In this document: one piece after another, positions 1-7,109 of the stretch
How positions within the stretch are numbered: the first letter of the stretch is position 1
Layout: each line of letters begins with the position of its first letter
Source of the DNA: an uncultured Lachnospiraceae bacterium
Lineage (GTDB): Bacteria; Bacillota; Clostridia; Lachnospirales; Lachnospiraceae
Assembly: GCA_910585965.1 (NCBI GenBank)
Contig: CAJUHH010000012.1
Coordinates: 69,925 to 133,924 of the forward strand
Reading direction: 5' to 3'
Length of the DNA: 64,000 bases
Notes under the pieces: model-generated
Told to the model about the DNA's origin: nothing
What the model saw: the letters and a program-made list of their open reading frames with translations, nothing else
Databases searched by the model: none
Position numbers and translations under genes: made by a program

Positions 1-277
1 GCGCCTCGAAAACCTTATCGCTCAATGCACTGATCACCACAACAGGAATCGGATACTGCGGCATCAATTTCCGTAAAAACTCAATGCCGCTCATTCTCGG
101 AAGCTCTACATCTAATGTCATGACATCCGGGCGATATTGGAGAATCGCATCTCTTGCCTCAAAAGGATCCTTTGCCACCGCCACGACTTCAATAGCGGGG
201 TCTTTATTCAGATTCTGCACCAGCAGTTCCCGAAAAACCAAGGAATCTTCAACTACCAAAACTCTAATTGGACGCAT
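1..277 (-). CDS. cheB: CheB receiver domain (chemotaxis methylesterase, partial)
   Basis: The first ~92 codons of a protein that runs off the left edge. The ATG at 277-275 begins M-R-P-I-R-V-L-V-V-E-D, a receiver-domain start. The phospho-acceptor context T-L-D-V-E-L-P-R-M-S-G and the following V-V-V-I-S-A-L-S are typical of CheB receivers. The catalytic methylesterase domain lies outside the window, so CheB is inferred from this motif and from the adjacent cheR just upstream on the same strand (15-bp gap). CheB removes methyl groups from chemoreceptors and opposes CheR. A stand-alone receiver protein is possible but less likely. Confidence 0.82.
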   Translation of the reverse strand, partial: MRPIRVLVVEDSLVFRELLVQNLNKDPAIEVVAVAKDPFEARDAILQYRPDVMTLDVELPRMSGIEFLRKLMPQYPIPVVVISALSDKVFEA

Positions 278-291
278 ATTATATTACCCTC

Positions 292-1098
292 TCATTTTCT
301 AAAGATTGAAGGGCGGATGATCTGAAAACCGCTGCTGCCCCTGTCCAGCGTTTCCGTCGTGCCGATAAACAAATATCCCCCTGGTTCCAGGCAGTCATAT
401 ACCTTCTGAACCAATTCGTGTTTGGTCGGGCCGTCGAAATATATCATTACATTACGCAGAAATACTACATGCATCTTTTTCTTAAAAGGAAATGGATTCA
501 TCAGATTAAACTGACGAAAAAGCACTTCCTTTTTCAGTTCATCCGTCACTGCGTACTGGTCCTGTCCGGGCAGTTTCTTTAAAAACTGGCGTTTCCATTT
601 CTCCGGCAGCGAATCGATGCTTTCGCCGCTGTAAACACCCGCTATGGCCTTTTGCAGCACCTTAGTGGAAATATCTGTTGCCAGCACTTTCGTGTCCCAG
701 TTCTTATGGTCCGGCCCGAAAAATTCCTTCAGCACCATCGCGATCATATAAGGTTCTTCCCCAGTGGAAGATGCCCCGCACCAGATGCGGAGATCCTTGC
801 GCGCCCTTTCCTTCTCTTTCAGATAAGGAAGCACTGTGCTTTTAAAGTATTCAAAATGCTCAAATTCACGCATAAAAAAGGTATGATTCGTAGTCAAATG
901 ATCAATCAGCGCCTTTTCCAGCTTTCCTGACGAATCCTTCTGCAAAGCATCCATATAATCGTTACAGTTCTTCCAGCCTTCCCGCCTCATATAATTCTCG
1001 AGCCTACCATTCATTATAACCTTTTTCTGGCCCATATCAATACCGTAACGTTTTTTTAAATAATTTGCAATCCTGAAAAACTCCTCATCTGTAATCAA
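292..1098 (-). CDS. cheR: CheR chemoreceptor glutamate methyltransferase
   Basis: About 268 aa, the usual CheR length. It transfers methyl groups from S-adenosylmethionine to glutamates of chemoreceptors for adaptation. Visible are an N-terminal helical CheR_N region, the SAM-binding stretch W-C-G-A-S-S-T-G-E-E-P-Y, and the later F-L-R-N-V-M-I-Y-F typical of the family. The start is taken as the TTG at 1098 because a GGGGGAGG ribosome site sits 9 nt before it; the TTG three codons upstream directly abuts that site. It is followed by cheB and preceded by a receiver/HD-GYP gene, so it belongs to a signalling operon. Three chemoreceptors elsewhere in the window are plausible substrates. Confidence 0.93.
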   Translation of the reverse strand: MITDEEFFRIANYLKKRYGIDMGQKKVIMNGRLENYMRREGWKNCNDYMDALQKDSSGKLEKALIDHLTTNHTFFMREFEHFEYFKSTVLPYLKEKERARKDLRIWCGASSTGEEPYMIAMVLKEFFGPDHKNWDTKVLATDISTKVLQKAIAGVYSGESIDSLPEKWKRQFLKKLPGQDQYAVTDELKKEVLFRQFNLMNPFPFKKKMHVVFLRNVMIYFDGPTKHELVQKVYDCLEPGGYLFIGTTETLDRGSSGFQIIRPSIFRK

Positions 1099-1196
1099 AT
1101 GCCTCAACCTCCCCCAGGCGCCGGTCTTTTTTTCCCTTTCCCCGGCGGACGCTATAAAATGAATAAAGTAACTTAATATCCGCAGCTATGCTGTCT

Positions 1197-2249
1197 TTAA
1201 CATAGCTGGCGGTATATCTTGCAATATATATGGAACATATCCGGATCAAACTTACTGCCAGCATCCTTCTCCATAATGGAAAGCGCTTCATCCATCCCCA
1301 ACGATGAGCGGTAAGACCGATTTTCCGTCAACGCACAATAAACACTGACTAATGACGCTATTCTGGCCGAAAGGGGAATCTCCTCCCCTGCCCGTCCTTC
1401 CGGATAGCCGCTCCCATCCCAGTTTTCATGATGAAAACGGGCAATATCAATAGCCAACTCGATAAAATCATTATAATCGCTGCCCGTTCGGATGTCACTA
1501 AGCAATTTAGCCCCGATCGTCGTATGCTGCCTTGCAATTTTCGTTTCCTCCTCCGTCAGCCTGGAGTTTTTCTGCAAAATCTCCCTGGGAAGGGCAATAT
1601 AGCCAATATCGCATAAAGGAGCGGCGATTTCTATCGTATCTATAAAATTATCGGAAATTCTATCTTCGAACATAGGGGAAAGCTGCAGCCCTTGCGCCAG
1701 GGTCCTGCAATTTTTGCGTATCCTTTCCGTATGGCCCTTATCAAAATAAGCATTTTCCGCCGCCGCATTCGCCAGGGCGTACAATACATTCTTTTTCCCC
1801 TTTTCAATTTGATCCAGCTGTGTGCTGACAGAAACCTGCAATCGTCTGTTTGTTTCTTTTAACTGCCTGTTGCTTTCATATAAGCGCAAATGTACACCGA
1901 CCCGCGCCTGTACTACTGCCGGAATAAAGGGCTTCGTAATATAATCATCGCCTCCCATGGAAAATCCGCGAACAATATCCTGCGTATCCGTAAACGCTGA
2001 TATGAAAATAACGGGGATATCCCTTGTCTCCGCATTGCCTTTCAATATCCTGCAAAGCTCATAACCATCCATTCCTGGCATCGAAATATCTGACAAAATA
2101 AGGTGCGGCTTGTATTCATACAAAAACTCCAACGCCTGTTCGCCGCTTTCCGCCAAAACAGGCTCATAACCCATATCTGCAATAATCTGCTCCAGGATCA
2201 CCCGGTTAGTTTCCATATCATCTACGATCAAAATCCGAATGGCGCTCAT
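1197..2249 (-). CDS. Response regulator with degenerate HD-GYP domain
   Basis: 350 aa. Residues 1-120 form a receiver domain (D54 in S-D-I-S-M-P-G-M-D-G), followed by a short coiled linker and an HD-GYP-like output domain. In active enzymes, which hydrolyse cyclic di-GMP, the metal site reads H-D-I-G-K. Here it reads C213-D-I-G-Y217, and the later V-Y-D-A-L aspartate is C305. The H-H-E-N-W-D-G-S-G-Y-P part is kept. Loss of metal ligands suggests an inactive or binding-only domain. The ATG overlaps the upstream kinase stop by 4 nt (ATGA), so the two are translationally coupled. The related regulator at 3729-4817 keeps the full motif. Confidence 0.9.
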   Translation of the reverse strand: MSAIRILIVDDMETNRVILEQIIADMGYEPVLAESGEQALEFLYEYKPHLILSDISMPGMDGYELCRILKGNAETRDIPVIFISAFTDTQDIVRGFSMGGDDYITKPFIPAVVQARVGVHLRLYESNRQLKETNRRLQVSVSTQLDQIEKGKKNVLYALANAAAENAYFDKGHTERIRKNCRTLAQGLQLSPMFEDRISDNFIDTIEIAAPLCDIGYIALPREILQKNSRLTEEETKIARQHTTIGAKLLSDIRTGSDYNDFIELAIDIARFHHENWDGSGYPEGRAGEEIPLSARIASLVSVYCALTENRSYRSSLGMDEALSIMEKDAGSKFDPDMFHIYCKIYRQLC

Positions 2250-3697
2250 TCCTGTCCTTCCCCCGGTTCGCTTTTTTCTTCCTCTATCAGTGCATCCAGC
2301 GCATGATAGGCCGCTGATGTCTTTTCATAATTTTCTTTCTGAACCGCCATCTTCAAGCGCAGCGCCATGCTCTTTACCTCCCTCGGCGCTTCGCCGGTCA
2401 GCTGTTTCACCGTATCGGCAAACATTTCCGCCTTTTCCCAATTCTCCATTTCCACACAGAGAATCAGCTTTGACAACGTCCTCTTCAGTTTATCTTTGTT
2501 GGCTTCGCTTCCATACTGCCGTATGTCGTCCTCCCCCGCCTCCTGTATCGGCCTTTGCCGGTTGAAGTCCGAGGGTACCCTTTGCGCAAGGCCGGAAGCT
2601 GCCGGTACTTCTTCTCCTTCTGGAACTGTTACCCAAATGGAAAAAGAAAAATTGGAGCCTTTTCCTTTTTCGCTTTCCACCCCGATCGTTCCTCCCATCA
2701 GTTCCACCAGCTCCTTGCATATATTCAAGCCCAGCCCGGTTCCGCCGTACTGCCTGGAAATAGAAGCATCCACCTGGGAAAAACTCTGGAATAACTTATC
2801 CTCATCCTTCTTATCGATACCGATGCCAGTATCCATGACAAAAAAATACAACTCTATCTTATCATTCACCTGGGCTGTCTTTACAACCTCCACGCTGATT
2901 CTGCCGATCGAGGTGAACTTCATCGCGTTATTGATCAGATTATTCAGGATCTGGACGATACGGAGTTCATCCCCTATGAGGTACTCGGGAATATCATCGG
3001 ACATGGATACGACAAAATCCAGCCCCTTCTCCGTAATTCTCCTGATATGGCTGTCCTTCACATAATCCAGCATATTTTTAAAATGGAACCGCTGGGGATC
3101 CAGCGTAAACTTGCCGGCCTCCAGCTTGGAAAAATCCAGGATGTTGTTTATGATCATCCCCATATTCTCACAGCAGCGTTCCATTAAATGCAGATTTTTT
3201 AATTTGCCGGAATCCGATTCCCTTTCCAGCAGTTCTCTTACATTGCCAAGAATACCGTTTACCGGTGTCCGCAGCTCATGGGTGACATTGGCGACAAACT
3301 CTGATTTCACCTTCATTGCCTGTTCCGCCTCATATCTTACCTGAGCCACTTCCTTTCCCAGGAATTCTTTTTCCAGTATGTCGTTAGCCATACACACATA
3401 CTGTCCGTCACCGCTTTGCACGATCCGGGCTTCTACCGGAAAACAGGTCTGGTTCTTCCGATACGCCGCCATGTTTTCTGTTTTCCGCTCAAATGCATAT
3501 TCTGTGGAAAATCCTTCCTCCGTCTTTGTAAAAATCATTGGAAAAATATCGCTGATATGTATATTTTCTGCTTCTTCATATCCAAGCTTTTCCCTTGCCT
3601 CGGTATTCGCATAGGTCAAGGCTCCCTTTCCATCAAACACGAGAACCATTTCCAGCGCCTGCTCGACAAGGGATGAAAGAAATTCCTTTTTTTCCAT
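2246..3697 (-). CDS. PAS-domain sensor histidine kinase
   Basis: About 483 aa. Order: a PAS-like sensor domain (roughly residues 5-105), a HisKA dimerisation domain with the phospho-histidine in T-H-E-L-R-T-P, and an HATPase domain (N-N-L-I-N-N-A-M-K-F-T, D-T-G-I-G-I, G-G-T-G-L-G-L). A ~100-residue helical tail of unknown role follows. No membrane segment is seen, so it is probably cytoplasmic. The ATG at 3697 is preferred over a TTG at 3736 because a GGGGG site lies 8 nt upstream. It sits between two receiver/HD-GYP genes, which are its likely partners. Confidence 0.92.
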   Translation of the reverse strand: MEKKEFLSSLVEQALEMVLVFDGKGALTYANTEAREKLGYEEAENIHISDIFPMIFTKTEEGFSTEYAFERKTENMAAYRKNQTCFPVEARIVQSGDGQYVCMANDILEKEFLGKEVAQVRYEAEQAMKVKSEFVANVTHELRTPVNGILGNVRELLERESDSGKLKNLHLMERCCENMGMIINNILDFSKLEAGKFTLDPQRFHFKNMLDYVKDSHIRRITEKGLDFVVSMSDDIPEYLIGDELRIVQILNNLINNAMKFTSIGRISVEVVKTAQVNDKIELYFFVMDTGIGIDKKDEDKLFQSFSQVDASISRQYGGTGLGLNICKELVELMGGTIGVESEKGKGSNFSFSIWVTVPEGEEVPAASGLAQRVPSDFNRQRPIQEAGEDDIRQYGSEANKDKLKRTLSKLILCVEMENWEKAEMFADTVKQLTGEAPREVKSMALRLKMAVQKENYEKTSAAYHALDALIEEEKSEPGEGQE

Positions 3698-3728
3698 CGT
3701 TCCATCCCCCGGATCCTCTCCGTCTGTT

Positions 3729-4817
3729 TTATACAAAAGTAAACATCTTAATCACTTCTACGATATTGAAAAAGTCTTCCTTCGCCAGCTCAAAGCATTC
3801 CAATACATCCGGCGCGAACTCGCCGCATTCTCCCTTCATGATCATATCGTATGCCACGTTGTTTGCATATGCGCCTTTATATACCCTGTTGCTTACCAGC
3901 GCATCATATACATCGGCAATCGCGACAACCTGGGCGCACAAAGGAATCTCCTCTCCCACCAGCTGGTCCGGATATCCTTTGCCGTCCCATCTTTCATGGT
4001 GATGGCGGCAGATATCATAGCAATACTGGAAGAATTCATCATCCTCGTCTTCGCTCTGTCGGAAGTTTTTAAGAATCTCACAGCCGATTGTGGTGTGTTC
4101 CTTCATCGTCTCGAACTCCTCTTCCGTCAGCCGTCCCGGCTTCAGCAGGATCGCGTCTGAAATGCCGATCTTACCGATATCATGCAAAGCTGCGGCTCTG
4201 GCGATCTGGTCGATCTTTTCCGGCGTCAGGCCGTATTTCGGGAAATACTTTGCCATATATTTCAACAATATCCTTGTAAAATATTTAATGCGTTTAATGT
4301 GGTCCCCTGTCTCCAGGCTTCGGAATTCCACGACCGCGCTCAGCGCATCGATCATAAATTCGTTATTCTTCTTGCCTCTGCTTTCCTGGGCAAGAATCTT
4401 TTCTTCCTGTTCTTTCAGCTTCTGCTCCATATTGAGCTTATTCTGGTACAGCTCGATAATATTGCTGCTTCTCCGCATAACGATATGGGGATAAAACGGT
4501 TTATGCATAACATCGGCAACCCCGTAATTGTACGCTCTTCCCTCGCTGGATGCGACAGACTCCCCTGTAATCAGAATAACAGGAATCTTATTCAGCAGAT
4601 CGTTCTCCTTCATATATTCCAAAACGCCGAACCCATCCAATACGGGCATTACAACGTCGAGGCAGATCAGCACAATATTGTCGTTCTCTTTCAGCCGCTC
4701 AATCGCTTCCTGTCCGTTCGGAGCTTCTATAATGTCATAATCATCGCGGAAAATCTCTCCAAGTATCACTCTGTTTACTTCTTCATCATCAACAATCAAT
4801 ATTTGTTGCCTGTTCAT
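3729..4817 (-). CDS. Response regulator with intact HD-GYP phosphodiesterase domain
   Basis: About 362 aa. The N-terminal receiver begins Q-I-L-I-V-D-D-E-E and has its phospho-aspartate in C-L-D-V-V-M-P-V-L-D-G. After a charged coiled linker comes a complete HD-GYP domain: A-L-H-D-I-G-K-I-G, later H-H-H-E-R-W-D-G-K-G-Y-P and A-D-V-Y-D-A-L. The family hydrolyses cyclic di-GMP, so this is the probable active enzyme of the operon. The ATG at 4817 is chosen because AGAGGGAG lies just before it; the longer reading to 4850 has no comparable site. It is the first gene of the minus-strand operon that runs on into cheR and cheB. Confidence 0.92.
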   Translation of the reverse strand: MNRQQILIVDDEEVNRVILGEIFRDDYDIIEAPNGQEAIERLKENDNIVLICLDVVMPVLDGFGVLEYMKENDLLNKIPVILITGESVASSEGRAYNYGVADVMHKPFYPHIVMRRSSNIIELYQNKLNMEQKLKEQEEKILAQESRGKKNNEFMIDALSAVVEFRSLETGDHIKRIKYFTRILLKYMAKYFPKYGLTPEKIDQIARAAALHDIGKIGISDAILLKPGRLTEEEFETMKEHTTIGCEILKNFRQSEDEDDEFFQYCYDICRHHHERWDGKGYPDQLVGEEIPLCAQVVAIADVYDALVSNRVYKGAYANNVAYDMIMKGECGEFAPDVLECFELAKEDFFNIVEVIKMFTFV

Positions 4818-4942
4818 ATTTCTCCCTCTTTTCAATATATTTTCCGGCACTACGCACCAATCATAATAAGCCTAACATTTTTCAACATAAATGTCAAAGA
4901 TTTTTGCAAGATTGAGACACAAATTAGGACATAACAATTATA

Positions 4943-4971
4943 TTGCGCCAGCCCTATAAAAATGCTAAAAT
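4943..4971 (+). promoter_or_regulatory. Predicted promoter of the KdpD-like kinase gene
   Basis: TTGCGC (4943-4948) and TAAAAT (4966-4971) are separated by 17 bp, about 50 bp before the kinase ATG. This is a moderate sigma-A match read by eye. Confidence 0.5.
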
Positions 4972-5019
4972 AAACCATCCGCACAAACAGAGCGGCCTCA
5001 GACACAAAAGGATGGTTTT

Positions 5020-6111
5020 ATGCAGCGTTTTCTTTATTTTTTACTCCCAAAAATTACCACCAAAAATAACCGCAGGAAAGATGCCCTTATCACTCTTCTC
5101 CTGCTCGCCCTAGCTACGGCGCTTTCCTTCCTCTATTTCCGTGTATCGCGGAATTCAGCCAATGTGGCGCTTCTGTATATTCTCGCCCTCGTTCTGATCG
5201 CCCGCGTTACGGACGGCTATTTCTGGGGCATATTCGCGTCGATGATCGGCGTTGTCTGCGTCAATTTCCTGTTTACGTACCCCTATTGGGCGTTAAACTT
5301 TACGCTGGCTGGTTATCCCGTTACTTTTATCGGCATGCTTGCCATTTCCTTTATCACCAGCGCGGCCGCCACCCATATGAAACAACAAATGCAGATGCTT
5401 GCCGAAAGGGAACGTCTTCTGGTAGAGGCGGAAAAAGAAAAAATGCGCGCCAACCTCCTCCGCGCCATCTCCCATGACCTGCGCACTCCCCTGACAGGCA
5501 TCATCGGCTCCGGAGCCTCTTATCTGGAAAACGGGGATGCTCTTGATGAAAACACGAAAAAAAAACTGGTAAAGCAAATTTATGAAGATTCCAACTGGCT
5601 GCTGAACATGGTCGAAAACCTTCTGTCCGTCACCCGCATCCAAGGCGGGGAAGCCAATGTAAATAAATCGCTGGAATCTGTAGAAGAAGTGGTATCGGAG
5701 GCCGTCATCCGATTAAAAAAACGTCTTCCCGATGCCCGAATCGATGTCAGCGTGCCGGACGAACTTATCCTGATCCCCATGGATGCCGTCCTCATCGAAC
5801 AGGTTCTGATTAACCTGATGGAAAACGCCGTTCTGCATTCGAAAAGCGAACTTCCTGTTTCCTGTTATGTAGAGGACTCGGAAAATGATATTATATTTCA
5901 TGTGAGGGATTACGGAATCGGCATCCTGCCCGAACGGATAGCGACAATCTTTGACGGGACGGCATATACCGGGAATATTTCCGCAGACAGTTCCCGGGGC
6001 ATGGGCATCGGACTGTCCATCTGCAAAACGATCATTACCGCCCACCAGGGTACGATCGCCGCTTCCCCTTGCCCCCAAGGCACTGATTTCCATTTTTCCC
6101 TGCCAAAATGA
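5020..6111 (+). CDS. Short KdpD-like membrane sensor histidine kinase
   Basis: 363 aa. The N-terminal third has about four hydrophobic segments of the DUF4118 type found in KdpD, followed by a charged linker, HisKA (I-S-H-D-L-R-T-P-L-T-G-I) and HATPase (N-L-M-E-N-A-V-L-H-S, G-M-G-I-G-L-S-I-C). Full KdpD is near 900 aa with cytoplasmic KdpD and USP domains in front; both are absent, so this corresponds to the membrane-plus-kinase half. The partner regulator follows 52 bp downstream. No kdpFABC genes are in the window, so a potassium role is inferred from family only. Confidence 0.88.
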   Translation: MQRFLYFLLPKITTKNNRRKDALITLLLLALATALSFLYFRVSRNSANVALLYILALVLIARVTDGYFWGIFASMIGVVCVNFLFTYPYWALNFTLAGYPVTFIGMLAISFITSAAATHMKQQMQMLAERERLLVEAEKEKMRANLLRAISHDLRTPLTGIIGSGASYLENGDALDENTKKKLVKQIYEDSNWLLNMVENLLSVTRIQGGEANVNKSLESVEEVVSEAVIRLKKRLPDARIDVSVPDELILIPMDAVLIEQVLINLMENAVLHSKSELPVSCYVEDSENDIIFHVRDYGIGILPERIATIFDGTAYTGNISADSSRGMGIGLSICKTIITAHQGTIAASPCPQGTDFHFSLPK

Positions 6112-6163
6112 CCGAACCGGGATATTTTATTTATATGAAAAAGAAAGGTATTGTTATTGATTC

Positions 6164-6874
6164 ATGCATGCAAAAACTTACATCGTCCTCATCGAAGACG
6201 AAAAAAACATTTGTAATTTCATCGCCACTACGCTCACAGCCCAGGGCTACAAAGTGTCCGCAGCGCCCAACGCCCGGACAGGCTTAAGCCTGATTACCTC
6301 CGGCTGCCCGGACCTGGTTCTTCTTGATCTCGGCCTTCCCGACAAAGACGGCATCGAAGTCATCCGGGAAATACGAACCTGGGCCAGCATTCCCATTATC
6401 GTCATTTCCGCCCGCACCCAGGAAAAAGAAAAGGTTCTGGCACTGGACTGCGGCGCCGATGATTATATCACCAAGCCTTTCGGTTCTTCCGAACTGATGG
6501 CCCGCATCCGCACCGCCCTCCGGCACAGCAACCGGCTCCAGACCGATTCTCTTTTAAACCAAAGGCCTTATCGGGCAAAAGGGCTGGTCATCGACTTCGA
6601 AAAACGCCTCGTCGCCCTGAACGGAGAAGATATCCACCTGACCCAGATCGAATTCAAAATTGTTTCCCTCCTTGCCCGCAATTCCGGCAAAGTCATTACC
6701 TATGACTCCATCATTTCCAATGTATGGGGACCCTATGCCGACGACAACAACCGCATCCTGCGGGTAAATATGGCCAACATCCGGCGGAAGCTGGAACAAA
6801 ATCCGGCAGAACCCCATTATATTTTTACGGAAATCGGTATCGGCTACCGTATGCTGGAGGATCAGGAAGGTTGA
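6164..6874 (+). CDS. KdpE-like OmpR-family response regulator
   Basis: 236 aa. Receiver domain at ~1-120 (V-L-I-E-D-E-K-N; phospho-Asp in L-L-D-L-G-L-P-D-K-D-G; lysine in Y-I-T-K-P-F) and a C-terminal winged-helix DNA-binding domain (L-T-Q-I-E-F-K-I-V-S-L-L, then N-I-R-R-K-L-E and G-I-G-Y-R-M). The fold and ending are as in KdpE. It is co-directional with the KdpD-like kinase and is almost certainly its cognate regulator. The ATG at 6164 has a weak AAAGGT site upstream. It converges with copA, with 22 bp between the stops. Confidence 0.9.
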   Translation: MHAKTYIVLIEDEKNICNFIATTLTAQGYKVSAAPNARTGLSLITSGCPDLVLLDLGLPDKDGIEVIREIRTWASIPIIVISARTQEKEKVLALDCGADDYITKPFGSSELMARIRTALRHSNRLQTDSLLNQRPYRAKGLVIDFEKRLVALNGEDIHLTQIEFKIVSLLARNSGKVITYDSIISNVWGPYADDNNRILRVNMANIRRKLEQNPAEPHYIFTEIGIGYRMLEDQEG

Positions 6875-6896
6875 CGCGCGTTTATTTTCTGCCGCT

Positions 6897-7109
6897 TCAG
6901 CCTCTTATTTCCACGACCTCATAACCCGCTTCTGTCACCGCTTTTTCCAGCGCCGCTTCCGATACCTCCCGGTCTAAGGCAACCACCGCGCTCTTTTCTT
7001 CCAGGCTCATCTCCACAGATGCAACGCCCTCCACTGCTTCCAAAGCTTTCTGCACCCTTGCTGTGCAATGCCCGCAGGACATTCCTTCCACAATCATTGT
7101 TTTTGTCAT
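6897..7109 (-). CDS. Possible separate CopZ-like copper chaperone made by internal initiation
   Basis: Inside the 3' end of copA, in the same frame, AGGAGG (7118-7123) stands 8 nt before an ATG at 7109-7107. Starting there gives a 70-aa protein, M-T-K-T-M-I-V-E-G-M-S-C-G-H-C onward, which is a complete HMA fold with the metal-binding C-G-H-C. This is exactly the size of free CopZ chaperones. The sequence supports either a fused CopA or an additional free chaperone from the same message; production of the short form is inference. Confidence 0.45.
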   Translation of the reverse strand: MTKTMIVEGMSCGHCTARVQKALEAVEGVASVEMSLEEKSAVVALDREVSEAALEKAVTEAGYEVVEIRG

